Origin: an uncultured Lachnospiraceae bacterium
GTDB lineage: Bacteria > Bacillota > Clostridia > Lachnospirales > Lachnospiraceae
Direction: 5' to 3'
DNA: 44,253 bases
Assembly (NCBI GenBank): GCA_900546495.1
Contig: URDN01000021.1
Span: forward strand, 1-44,253
Numbering within the stretch: position 1 is the first letter of the stretch; each line of letters begins with the position of its first letter. Shown one piece after another: positions 1 through 7,867 of the stretch. The notes beneath the pieces are model-generated. The model was not told the DNA's origin, did not search any database, and saw only the letters and a program-made list of their open reading frames with translations. Position numbers and translations under genes: made by a program.

Positions 1-52
1 CCGCTTAGTGCTCTACGCACTTGAAGCGGGGGAATGCTTATTCTGCGTTCAA
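1..52 (+). repeat. Family A structured repeat, 3' part (cut by window edge)
   Basis: Matches the last third of the full copies at 7306-7478 and 26667-26833. It holds the CCGCTT/AAGCGG stem with the inner GTGC/GCAC stem, the G-run, ATGCTTAT and the terminal CTGCGTTCAA. The rest of the copy would lie left of the window. It sits directly downstream of the stop of the gene at 61-648. Confidence 0.85.
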
Positions 53-60
53 AATCCTCC

Positions 61-648
61 TTAGCCTTTCGCTAATTCATAAATCGCCTGTATATCACTT
101 TCTGTTGGAACCTCCACTGCATCTGTCCTGGCAATTCGAAATGCCACTCTGCGACTGTCAAAATTACGCAATCCGTATTCCCGAAGTGTTACTGACAGTC
201 CACACTGACTGATAAAATCCTGAAAACGGGCAATTCCCTCCTGTGCTACCGTACTTGGTGAAACGTCCGGATTGGTCACATTCCACACCTGCTCTGCCCA
301 GATCACGACTGCATCCAGATCTGTCCGAAGTAAATATTTGCACCACGCCAGCATCGTGACTGCCAGAGCTGCATTTTTCGGCACATGATATTCGTTGATC
401 AATGCCTCCGATAATAATTCACACTCTGACCACTCATGCTTCTCCTTTTCCATGAGCACATGCGGTATAAAATCCGCATCTTTTTTGTCACTCTGCAACA
501 CAAATAAAATTTCTGCAACAATCGAACGCATTGTTTCACTGTCTTTTCTTCTGTTTTCCATACTCTGCCCCGGCTGGAAAAAATCAGAAAAAGCCTGCTC
601 AAACGCCTGTAATGATTGTCCCAGTCGTTCATTTGCAATGCCATTCAT
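61..648 (-). CDS. Stand-alone Fe-ADH C-terminal-domain-like protein, probable non-enzyme
   Basis: The 195-residue product is helical and resembles only the C-terminal half of iron-dependent alcohol dehydrogenases. Residues about 70-160 can be laid along the butanol-dehydrogenase-like protein encoded at 12523-13683, for example ALAVTMLAWCKYL against ALAMLMPAWCRMM and FISQCGLSVTLREYG against FISSCGLATTLKEAG. The nucleotide-binding domain with its GGGS loop is absent. The histidine-rich metal segment is altered too: where the relative has HAVSH followed by LSHG, this protein has CELLSEAL and VPKN. A strong site (GGGAGGA) precedes the ATG, and the frame is open, so it is probably expressed rather than a decaying fragment. 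It follows the 2-hydroxyacid dehydrogenase gene but is separated from it by a terminator and a repeat. The function is unknown; a regulatory or partner role for a full-length Fe-ADH is a guess. Confidence 0.7.
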   Translation of the reverse strand: MNGIANERLGQSLQAFEQAFSDFFQPGQSMENRRKDSETMRSIVAEILFVLQSDKKDADFIPHVLMEKEKHEWSECELLSEALINEYHVPKNAALAVTMLAWCKYLLRTDLDAVVIWAEQVWNVTNPDVSPSTVAQEGIARFQDFISQCGLSVTLREYGLRNFDSRRVAFRIARTDAVEVPTESDIQAIYELAKG

Positions 649-786
649 AGTAAAATTCCTCCCTGCTATACATTTTTATTTACTATTTTAACACGCAAAT
701 CTCATGCCACTTTAGCACATTAAGGAGACAAATTATTTTTCTGAACAAAATTTTCAATAAGTCCGTTTTCTCTTAATGTTTGGCAT

Positions 787-840
787 GGTAAATCGGACAT
801 TCGCAATCCACTTTCGCTACTTGCAGAAGTGGGAGTCTTC
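787..840 (+). repeat. Family A repeat, decayed partial copy
   Basis: Carries the first hairpin region (TAAATCGGACATTCGCAATC, then CTTTCGCTACTTGC) followed by GAAGTGGGAG, and then departs from the family. It lies between the terminator of the 2-hydroxyacid dehydrogenase gene and the start of the gene at 61-648. Confidence 0.7.
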
Positions 841-853
841 TCGACTGAGATAA

Positions 854-890
854 ACAAAAAAGAGGAGAACGCATATCACGTTCTCCCCCT
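854..890 (-). terminator. Rho-independent terminator after the 2-hydroxyacid dehydrogenase gene
   Basis: On the minus strand GGAGAACG (879-886) pairs with CGTTCTCC (864-871) around a 7-base loop, followed by a TCTTTTTTG tract. It begins about 20 bases after the stop of the 909-1967 gene. Confidence 0.85.
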
Positions 891-908
891 TGGCGTTTCA
901 TTTCTGTT

Positions 909-1967
909 TTATTTTTTTACTTTCCAGATATGTTTTGCCGGCTCGCCTTTTAAGTATGCCATGATATTCTCAGACATAATTCTTCCGGACCAGTTGTCTA
1001 CATCTGTTGTTAATCCTGCATAATGAGGTGTACATGTTACATTTCTCATTTTCAGTAACGGATGGTTTGCCGGAACCGGCTCCCGCCAATATACATCAAC
1101 AGCTGCGCCGCCGATTACTTTGTTCTCAAGAGCTTCTACAAAATCTTTCTGATCGATAACTGCTGCTCTGGCTGTGTTGATCACATAAGCAGTCGGTTTC
1201 ATCTTGGAGAACCAGTCTTTGTTTACAATTGCTTTTGTGGACGGAAGTACCGGAAGGTGGATACTTACGATATCACTCTGAGAAAGCATTGTATCAAGAT
1301 CTACATACTCAGCGCCTGTAGCCTCTACTGCCTCTTTTGGCATATATGGATCGTATGCAAGGATTTCCATACCGAAAGCCATTGCACGTTTTGCAACTTC
1401 ACGACCGATAGCACCATAACCTGCGATACCAAGTTTTTTACCATATAACTCAAATCCGATACCGTAATCTGTGTAAGGATGATTCTCGTCAAGCGGTCCC
1501 CATGTAACGTTTTTCTCTTCCGGAACGTTGTAGATATCATCTACCGGTGCACCAAGATGCTCACCTTTCTGCAGACCTACGCAGCTTAATGCAAGGTTAC
1601 GTGTAGAAGCGATCATTAGACCAATACAGAACTCTGCTACTGCTACCGCATTTCTACCCGGTGTGTATGTAAGATCCAGACCAGCTTTTACGATGGCATC
1701 ATGATCTACAGTAACCGGTGTTCCTTTTGCAACACCGATGAATTTCATGCCTGCGTCAACCCATGCATTGATGGTATCTGTACCTGCATATTCATCACCA
1801 AGAACGATGAGCTCGTTGCCCATGCACTCTTCTTTTGTCATTTCTTCTGTCACATTTCCTTTTCCGTGTTTTAACTCACCACAGATTGTAATATCACAAT
1901 ATTCTTTGATTGCCTCCAGTTCTTTCTCAGGAATCGGAGTACATAAAGCCATTTTTTTCTTTGCCAT
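909..1967 (-). CDS. D-isomer-specific 2-hydroxyacid dehydrogenase family protein
   Basis: The 352-residue product has the two-domain layout of the family: split catalytic domain at both ends and an NAD-binding domain in the middle. The glycine motif GYGAIGREVAKRAMAFGM is followed by an acidic residue (AYDPY), which suggests NAD(H). The catalytic Arg lies in NTARAAVID, the Glu in WREPVP and the His in TPHYAG, all in the expected order. The segment around GLQKGEHLGAPVDDIYNVPEE is longer than in simple lactate or glycerate dehydrogenases. It is the fifth gene of a minus-strand catabolic group, after a class II aldolase. It may reduce a 2-oxoacid or dispose of an aldehyde-derived acid; the substrate is not evident. 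The start is supported by GGGAG upstream of the ATG. Confidence 0.85.
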   Translation of the reverse strand: MAKKKMALCTPIPEKELEAIKEYCDITICGELKHGKGNVTEEMTKEECMGNELIVLGDEYAGTDTINAWVDAGMKFIGVAKGTPVTVDHDAIVKAGLDLTYTPGRNAVAVAEFCIGLMIASTRNLALSCVGLQKGEHLGAPVDDIYNVPEEKNVTWGPLDENHPYTDYGIGFELYGKKLGIAGYGAIGREVAKRAMAFGMEILAYDPYMPKEAVEATGAEYVDLDTMLSQSDIVSIHLPVLPSTKAIVNKDWFSKMKPTAYVINTARAAVIDQKDFVEALENKVIGGAAVDVYWREPVPANHPLLKMRNVTCTPHYAGLTTDVDNWSGRIMSENIMAYLKGEPAKHIWKVKK

Positions 1968-2131
1968 GTCGTTTTTCTCCCAAAATCAATCAATTATTTT
2001 CATTGTTTTTATTGTCAGGAAAATGTGCTTCATGACTTTTTATCATCAAAAATTCATCAGGCACATTTTTCCTGTTTGCGCCACGTTAAAGAATACTTTC
2101 CTCTCGTGCGTGTGTGCATATATGGCGGTAT

Positions 2132-2776
2132 TTATACTGCCTGATCAGCTGCGATTAATGCTTTCATAGCTTTGTCAGCTTCTTCCGGCATTGGCTCATA
2201 TGTTCCAAGTACTTTTGCAAGATATGTTGTCTGAGCCATTTCCTCTGTGTAGATTGTTGCATGCATAGCTGCTTTCATATCTTTACCACATGTGAACATA
2301 CCATGGTTTTTGATCAGACAAGCACGGCCTTTCTCGCCCAAAGCTTCTACTACTTTATCAGCTACATCGTTAGAACCAGGCATTGTGAAGGATACGATTC
2401 CAACCGGTGTGAACTCGCACTGTGGCGGTGTGATCGGTTTTAATTCCGTGTTCTCACCCATAGCCATGATGGTTGCATACATACTGTGTGTATGAACAGT
2501 AGCTTTTACATCTGGTCTGGCACGCATAACTGCTGTATGCATCGGAACCTCTGATGACGGTTTGTATGGTCCATCGATCCATTTTCCGTTTAAGTCAACG
2601 ATTGCGATATCTTCCGGTTTCATTCCTGTATAAGAAATTCCACTTGGTGTGATTGCGATTACATCATCCTCATCATCTCTCATAGCGATGTTTCCGGATG
2701 TACCATGGATCAGTCCCTGATCTACTGCCTCTAAAATTGCCTCTAAAACTGTTTTTCTGATTTTTTCGTATTTCAT
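2132..2776 (-). CDS. Class II aldolase/adducin family protein (fuculose-phosphate-aldolase-like)
   Basis: The 214-residue protein has the usual length and motifs of zinc-dependent class II sugar-phosphate aldolases and epimerases: GTSGN near residue 25, TPSG for phosphate binding, SSEVPMH with the catalytic Glu, HTHS with two zinc His, and NHG with the third zinc His. Members split ketose 1-phosphates to dihydroxyacetone phosphate plus an aldehyde, or epimerise pentulose phosphates. The adjacent Fe-ADH of lactaldehyde-reductase type and the divergent FGGY kinase favour an aldolase role over an epimerase role. RBS GAAAGGAAGG precedes the ATG. Exact substrate unresolved. A non-sugar substrate such as a hydroxy-oxo acid from the neighbouring phloroglucinol-like operon is possible but only a guess. 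Confidence 0.85.
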   Translation of the reverse strand: MKYEKIRKTVLEAILEAVDQGLIHGTSGNIAMRDDEDDVIAITPSGISYTGMKPEDIAIVDLNGKWIDGPYKPSSEVPMHTAVMRARPDVKATVHTHSMYATIMAMGENTELKPITPPQCEFTPVGIVSFTMPGSNDVADKVVEALGEKGRACLIKNHGMFTCGKDMKAAMHATIYTEEMAQTTYLAKVLGTYEPMPEEADKAMKALIAADQAV

Positions 2777-2891
2777 TTTGAATACCTTCCTTTCAATCTG
2801 AGATGTTTAATATGAAATGGTTACCCCATTTTGTTAACTGTTTTCTTATGCGCTTTCACGCAAATTTTAATACTGTTCAAGAATGCATTTC

Positions 2892-4037
2892 TTAGTATGC
2901 TTTCTCTAAGATTGCCAGAACGTCTTCTTTTGTAATACCCTGACGTGGGTTGAAGTTCAGTACCGGCTCTTTTAATACGTCATCAGCAAGCATGTCGAAA
3001 TCTTCTTTCTTGATACCCTGCTCGGACAGACGTTTGATGCCAAGTTCTTTTGTCAGTGCTTCCAGCTCTTTTGCAAGTGCATACTGATCTTCTTCGATGT
3101 TGCCTGTCAGCGGAAGATTGATTGCTTTTGCAAGATCTACCATTTTCTCCGGGCAGCTCGGTGCATTGTATGCGATAACATACGGAAGTACGGTTGCGTT
3201 TGCCATACCATGTGCAAGGTGGAAATGTGCGCTCAGTGTATGAGCGATTCCGTGTACCAGACCAAGGTTTGCATTGGAGAAGCCAAAACCTGTGATGATA
3301 CATCCAAGCATCATGTTCTCTCTTGCTTCCATATCGTTTCCGTCTGCAACTGCCTTCGGCAGGTTCTCACGGAAGATCTGTAAACCTTTGATGGAGTTGT
3401 ACTCTGTCAGCGGAGTTGCCATATTGGAAATGTAGCTCTCTACTGCATGTGTAATGGCATCCATACCAGTTGCTGCTGTAACAGATTTCGGCATTGTTCT
3501 TGTGAACTCCGGATCTGCGATAACATGGCTTGGAACCAATTTGTTATCGATAACAACGTATTTGCATACTGCAACAGTATCTGTCAGTGCGGTAACGTTT
3601 GTGATCTCACTGGATGTTCCTGCTGTAGTCGGGATTGCGATCAGCGGGTGAACTTTATTTTTTACCAGTCCGATTCCGCCATACTGACCGATCGGTCCCG
3701 GGTTTGTCATTAATACGTTTACTGCTTTTGCAAGGTCAATGCTGCTTCCGCCGCCGACTGCTACAAAACCGTCGATTTTTTTCTCCTGAGCGATAGCTGC
3801 TGCTTCCTCAACCAGCTCGTTGGATGGGTTTGGTAAAACTTTATCAAAAATTGTGATTTCTACATCTGCTTTCTCTACCTGAGCAACTACTTTCTCAGCG
3901 ATTCCGGCTACTTTTACGCCTTCATCGTAGATGATCATCACATTCTTTACACCTTCGCCGGCAAGAATGTTTGGCAGTTCCTGAACTGCATCTTTTCCAA
4001 ATGTCAGATCGTTATGTACAAAAAAATTATATGCCAT
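2892..4037 (-). CDS. Iron-containing alcohol dehydrogenase, lactaldehyde reductase/propanediol type
   Basis: The 381-residue length is typical of group III Fe-ADH enzymes such as FucO. The N-terminal Rossmann-like domain contains GGGSSIDLAK, the middle TTAGTSSE, and the metal site is complete: Asp and His in MDAITHAVE, then two further His in HGIAHTLSAHFHLAHG. This contrasts with the altered copy at 61-648. The likely job is NADH-dependent reduction of a short aldehyde (lactaldehyde or glycolaldehyde) made by the next gene's aldolase, regenerating NAD in fermentation. It is separated from the upstream reductase gene by a 205-base gap holding a family B repeat, so it may have its own transcript. 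The RBS AAAGGAGGA supports the start. Confidence 0.88.
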   Translation of the reverse strand: MAYNFFVHNDLTFGKDAVQELPNILAGEGVKNVMIIYDEGVKVAGIAEKVVAQVEKADVEITIFDKVLPNPSNELVEEAAAIAQEKKIDGFVAVGGGSSIDLAKAVNVLMTNPGPIGQYGGIGLVKNKVHPLIAIPTTAGTSSEITNVTALTDTVAVCKYVVIDNKLVPSHVIADPEFTRTMPKSVTAATGMDAITHAVESYISNMATPLTEYNSIKGLQIFRENLPKAVADGNDMEARENMMLGCIITGFGFSNANLGLVHGIAHTLSAHFHLAHGMANATVLPYVIAYNAPSCPEKMVDLAKAINLPLTGNIEEDQYALAKELEALTKELGIKRLSEQGIKKEDFDMLADDVLKEPVLNFNPRQGITKEDVLAILEKAY

Positions 4038-4058
4038 TGGATTGTCCTCCTTTATATT

Positions 4059-4185
4059 TCAAGTTGAACGCATGTGAGACTTGGTGCATGATTCTGGCCA
4101 GTGTAAGCTGACATATTCTTCTCAGAATCACTGCACATTCTCGCGGAGCGTTTATCTCAGTCGGAGATTAATCTTAGACCGAGAT
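4059..4185. repeat. Family B repeat with long imperfect hairpin
   Basis: Positions 4059-4123 match 29760-29826 with a few changes (GAACGC, GTGAGACTTGGTGC, TGATTCTGG and CATATTCTTCT are shared). In this copy GTGCATGATTCTG (4084-4096) pairs with CAGAATCA plus TGCAC (4123-4136), with one bulge. AACGC near 4067 can close with GCGTT near 4150. A second hairpin follows at 4155-4185 (ATCTC.../...GAGAT). It lies between the OYE-family gene and the Fe-ADH gene. Confidence 0.7.
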
Positions 4186-4242
4186 GAATTTGTTTATTAT
4201 TACCTGAATGTTTTATATCCCCCATGAGGGGATATTCATTTC

Positions 4243-6216
4243 TTATACGTTTCTTGCTGCCCAGTATGCTGCATTCATTGCCTGATAGATCTGTGCCACA
4301 TTGTTGCAGTCACCTATGATGTAGGATTCGTCAACCAGATCACAGAACTCATCAACAGTTGCATACGGTGCGCGGAAACCAACTGCACAGACAACACTGT
4401 CTGCTTCTACCAGAAATTCGCCATCTGCATTCTCACAGACAACACCTTCCGGACGGATCTCTTTTACTTTTGTATCTGTATAGAGGGTAGCGCTTTCTTT
4501 TACATGTGGCATTAATCCACCACGGTAGAAAGAGTTTACTTCCTCTGCTACTTCATGTTTCATCTCAATGATGGAACATTTTTTTCCTTCATGCGCGAAG
4601 GAAACGGCTGCTTCTGCTCCTACCAGTCCGCCACCGATGATCGCTACGCGCTCACCAAGTTTATCAGGATGAAGCTCTGCATCGATCGCCATGATCACAT
4701 TTGGCAGATCCATTCCTTTGATCGGTGGAACCAGTTCGTTGGAACCGATTGCAACAAACAGCGCATCCGGATCAAACTCACGGATATAATCTGCTGTTAC
4801 TTCTGTATTCAGTACAACATTCACGCCGGAAGCCTCCACACGCCGGATCAGTACGTTACATAATTTCAGGATATCTTCTTTGAAATACGGTGCTCCTGCC
4901 GGATACAAGTTGCCGCCAAGCTTGTCTGCTTTTTCTGCCAGAGTTACTTCATGTCCTCTGGCTGCTGCGGTAATCGCTGCTTCCATACCTGCCGGACCAC
5001 CACCGGCTACCAGCACACGTTTCTTTTCTGTCGGTGCTTTCTCCGGATCTGTCTTGCAGAATAGCTGCTGTCCCTGTGTCGGGTTTACCGTACATTTTAC
5101 GGTCTCGCTCTTTCCTGTCTCACCAAAACACTCATAACATCTCAGACAAGGGTTGATGTCATTGGCTCTGCCTTCCAGAGCTTTCTTTGGCAGGTACGGA
5201 TCTGCTATCAGACCACGCGCGATCTCTACCAGATCTGCCTGACCGCTGGCGATGATCTCTTCCATCTGTGCCGGATCATTTAAGGAACCTACACAAGCTA
5301 CCGGTTTGCTGACATGCTTTTTGATCTCTGCTGCCAGGTAAACGTTTACGCCACGCGGGAAGAAGGAAGATGGATGTGTTCTGCAGAACATTGCCGGATC
5401 TTCGTGATTTCCACAGGAAATATTAAACAGGTCTACTTTATCTTCAATTAATTTTGCAACTTCAATGCAATCCTGCTGGTTCAGACCATTATCTGCCATA
5501 TCATCACCGGATAAACGACATTCGATCGGGAATCTCGGTCCAACAGCTTCACGGACGGCATCTAATACCATCATCAGGAATCGTGCTCTGTTTTCCAGAG
5601 AACCACCAAACTCGTCTTTTCTCTGGTTGATGACAGGGGAAAGGAACTGTGAAAACAGCCAGCCATGGGCTGCATGTACCATTACCATGTCATAGCCACA
5701 GTCTTTGCAAAGTTTTGCTGCTTTTTTATAAGAATCAACGATCTCATAGATCAGTGATTTCGGCATTTCTTTTACCGGTCCTGCCGGCATCATCATATCA
5801 CTCGGTCCGTATGCGATCTCACAACATCCGATGTCTCCGCCGACACTTGCCAGCCCTCCGTACATTCCGCCGTGGGAAAGCTGGATGTTGGCATATCCGC
5901 CTGCGTTATGGATTGCTGCGGTGCTTTCTTTCATCATCTGTTTTACACCAAAGGAATCCAACTGTAGTTGTTTATTGTGAGATTTACCTGTCCTGGAGTG
6001 TGGGATCGCCTCTCCATAGGTAACAACCGCTGCACCGCCCAGTGCTTTTTCCTCCAGATATGCGTTCATTTCGGGAGTGAAATGACCATCGGTTGTGATC
6101 ATGCTCGGGCTTGTCGGTGCTGCGATGATTCTGTTTTTTAAACGAAGGTTACCAATACGGATCGGAGCGAAAAGATGCGGGTATAACTGCTTGCCGCAAT
6201 ACTTTTCTCTGCTCAT
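4243..6216 (-). CDS. NADH:flavin oxidoreductase, old-yellow-enzyme/2,4-dienoyl-CoA reductase type (FMN, 4Fe-4S, FAD)
   Basis: The 657 residues match the three-part architecture of this family: FMN-binding TIM barrel (about 1-340), an iron-sulfur loop with Cys357, Cys360, Cys363 and Cys375, and a C-terminal FAD/NAD domain beginning near VLVAGGGPAGMEAA, with a second dinucleotide motif at IIGGGLVGAEAA. The barrel keeps HGWLFSQFLSPVINQRKDEF, but the residue usually Tyr in HGY is Trp186, which may alter proton donation. Gut relatives reduce C=C bonds in dienoyl-CoA, isoflavones, flavones or bilirubin, so the substrate cannot be read off. It starts 3 bases after the Zn-ADH stop, with its GAGGAGG site inside that gene's last codons, so the two are translationally linked. 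Confidence 0.88.
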   Translation of the reverse strand: MSREKYCGKQLYPHLFAPIRIGNLRLKNRIIAAPTSPSMITTDGHFTPEMNAYLEEKALGGAAVVTYGEAIPHSRTGKSHNKQLQLDSFGVKQMMKESTAAIHNAGGYANIQLSHGGMYGGLASVGGDIGCCEIAYGPSDMMMPAGPVKEMPKSLIYEIVDSYKKAAKLCKDCGYDMVMVHAAHGWLFSQFLSPVINQRKDEFGGSLENRARFLMMVLDAVREAVGPRFPIECRLSGDDMADNGLNQQDCIEVAKLIEDKVDLFNISCGNHEDPAMFCRTHPSSFFPRGVNVYLAAEIKKHVSKPVACVGSLNDPAQMEEIIASGQADLVEIARGLIADPYLPKKALEGRANDINPCLRCYECFGETGKSETVKCTVNPTQGQQLFCKTDPEKAPTEKKRVLVAGGGPAGMEAAITAAARGHEVTLAEKADKLGGNLYPAGAPYFKEDILKLCNVLIRRVEASGVNVVLNTEVTADYIREFDPDALFVAIGSNELVPPIKGMDLPNVIMAIDAELHPDKLGERVAIIGGGLVGAEAAVSFAHEGKKCSIIEMKHEVAEEVNSFYRGGLMPHVKESATLYTDTKVKEIRPEGVVCENADGEFLVEADSVVCAVGFRAPYATVDEFCDLVDESYIIGDCNNVAQIYQAMNAAYWAARNV

Positions 6217-6219
6217 TTT

Positions 6220-7287
6220 TTATGCCTCCTCATCCGGGTTCATTCCGTTCGGGAATAATACAACTTTGATTGCCTCTGTACGTGTCAGCGCGATACCTTT
6301 TGTGATATCTTCCAGCGGTAATCTGTGTGTAACGAATTTGGATGCGTCGAATTCCGGTGAGATTGCAAGCTCAAATGCTTTTTTGGACTGCATGTAAGAA
6401 GCACCGAAATGTCCTTTGATCCAGATATTGTTGTAGTGGATCAGGTTTGTATCAAGCTCTGTCATAGCTCCCTTCGGAACACCACCGAAAAATACTACCA
6501 GACCACCTTTTTTCACCATCTCAAGTGCCGGCTGCTGTGTTGCTGTGGATGGGTTAGCAGAAATAACTTTGTCTGCGCCTTTCCCGTTTGTCAGCTCTCT
6601 GACTGCTGCTACCGGATCCTGATCTTTACTGTTGATAATGTAATCAGCGCCAAACTCTTTTACCTGATCCAGACGCATCTGGTTGATGTCGATCATGATA
6701 ACTGTTTTAGCACCACGTAATTTTGCAAGTTTTGTCATGAAGCATCCGATCGGGCCTGCACCGATGATAACAACGACATCATTGTAACCAACACCGATGT
6801 TGTCCTCGCATGCATATACAGATGTCAGTGGCTCACCAAGGCTTGCTGCCTCATATTTGATGCCTTCCGGAATGCGGTAGATTCCGCCGTATTTGATTTT
6901 CTCTCCGCCTACTGCAATGTACTGTGCGAATCCGCCTGTTCCTGCAAGTTTTGCTACATGCTCGTTCTCACAATTCTCACTGTGACCGCTGATGCAGTTG
7001 TCACATTCCATACAGTAAGTTCCCGGGAATAAGTATAAACGATCGCCTACTTTATATTTTGTTGTCTCCGGTCCAACCTCGTCTACAACACCTACGATCT
7101 CATGTCCGTAAATAAAAGGATAATTTCCTTTTCTGGAATCTGAAGTAAGGTTTCTGATATCAGATCCACATAAACCAACTGCCATAATCTTTAAAATAAG
7201 ACCGTCCTGAGGACAAACCGGTTTTTCTGTATCTTCATATCTGATATCATTTGGTCCATACATTACTGCCGCTTTCATTTTTGCCAT
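6220..7287 (-). CDS. Zinc-dependent medium-chain alcohol (polyol) dehydrogenase
   Basis: A 355-residue MDR-family protein. Catalytic zinc residues are Cys40, His62 and Glu63. The structural-zinc lobe has Cys92, Cys95, Cys98 and Cys106. The cofactor domain has VVIIGAGPIGCFMTKLAK followed by MIDIN, pointing to NAD(H). It resembles sorbitol, galactitol-phosphate or threonine dehydrogenases. I start at the ATG at 7287 because GGAGAT lies just upstream; a longer frame to 7326 begins inside a family A repeat (reading MSALQR) and is not believable. It is the first gene of the minus-strand catabolic operon and is divergent from the FGGY kinase. Oxidising a polyol to a ketose that the kinase then phosphorylates is the likely role. 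Confidence 0.88.
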   Translation of the reverse strand: MAKMKAAVMYGPNDIRYEDTEKPVCPQDGLILKIMAVGLCGSDIRNLTSDSRKGNYPFIYGHEIVGVVDEVGPETTKYKVGDRLYLFPGTYCMECDNCISGHSENCENEHVAKLAGTGGFAQYIAVGGEKIKYGGIYRIPEGIKYEAASLGEPLTSVYACEDNIGVGYNDVVVIIGAGPIGCFMTKLAKLRGAKTVIMIDINQMRLDQVKEFGADYIINSKDQDPVAAVRELTNGKGADKVISANPSTATQQPALEMVKKGGLVVFFGGVPKGAMTELDTNLIHYNNIWIKGHFGASYMQSKKAFELAISPEFDASKFVTHRLPLEDITKGIALTRTEAIKVVLFPNGMNPDEEA

Positions 7288-7305
7288 AATAATGATCTCC
7301 TTCCT

Positions 7306-7478
7306 TTGTAAAGCGGACATTCGCAATCCGCTTTCGCTACTTGCTTATGAACGCAGTCGCTTTGCGACCTGTCAGTGGGAGCTTTTAACTCCCACTGACA
7401 TAAGCATCCCCTTTACCCACCGCTTAGTGCTCTATGCACTTGGCACTTGAAGCGTGGGAATGCTTATTCTGCGTTCAA
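7306..7478 (+). repeat. Family A structured repeat, full copy
   Basis: A full-length copy. The order is an AAAGCGGA/TCCGCTTT hairpin, an outer stem TGAACGCAG/CTGCGTTCA, inside it GTCGC/GCGAC, an 11-bp stem GTCAGTGGGAG/CTCCCACTGAC, and a branched arm ATAAGCAT/ATGCTTAT capped by CCGCTT/AAGCGG. This copy has a small tandem duplication (GCACTTGGCACTTG) in the last arm. It abuts the ribosome binding site of the Zn-ADH gene. Confidence 0.9.
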
Positions 7479-7512
7479 CTTGTTTTTTGCCTTTATGTTT
7501 CGTTCTGGCTCT

Positions 7513-7541
7513 AGTATATGAAATCTGGCAAAAGGCAGCAA
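7513..7541 (-). promoter_or_regulatory. Predicted sigma-70-type promoter of the Zn-ADH operon
   Basis: On the minus strand TTGCTG (7536-7541) and TATACT (7513-7518) are separated by 17 bases. Transcription from it would cross the family A repeat before the Zn-ADH start. Confidence 0.65.
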
Positions 7542-7552
7542 ACACGATATTG

Positions 7553-7566
7553 CCGTTAGATAACGG
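7553..7566. promoter_or_regulatory. Palindromic operator candidate CCGTTAGATAACGG
   Basis: A perfect 6+6 inverted repeat with a 2-base centre, 12 bases upstream of the predicted -35 element of the Zn-ADH promoter. The position suits an activator or a dual regulator serving the divergent kinase too. The regulator is not identified. Confidence 0.5.
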
Positions 7567-7867
7567 AAATATATAAATTGCAACTTTTTCTGCCGTTTGC
7601 TACAGTGGGTATAACATCAGAGTGTCAAGAGGAACTACTACTGACTACGAAATAACTTGAACTTTTTCAATATGAGATACTCCCCCCTTTTGACACTCAG
7701 ATTACCCTATAGAAATGATCCGATCTATCTAACTAAAGGACTTCTATATAAGGTTTACATCATTAAGATGATAATGAATGTAGATCAGATTACTGGTCGA
7801 AGTTATACCATATAATAATAAATATTAAAGATATTTACTAAGGCTCATATTTAAGGAGGATTCTGAT
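7567..7867 (+). promoter_or_regulatory. Divergent control region and FGGY kinase leader
   Basis: About 300 bases without a gene. GAGTGTCAA (7620-7628) is mirrored by TTGACACTC (7690-7698), a 9-bp inverted repeat with a wide spacer; its second arm holds a consensus-like TTGACA, but I see no well-spaced -10 box after it. The remainder is AT-rich up to the AAGGAGG site before the kinase ATG. Confidence 0.45.

Noticed and set aside
4213..4235. Terminator after the OYE-family gene (ATATCCCC/GGGGATAT hairpin)
   Set aside because: The stem is real, but on the minus strand it is followed by AAAAC rather than a T-run, so termination is not supported.
4243..6216. Bilirubin reductase (BilR)
   Set aside because: The OYE-type architecture fits in general, but the active-site segment reads HGWLFSQF, and I do not see the acidic-Arg pair associated with BilR; the neighbours are catabolic dehydrogenases.
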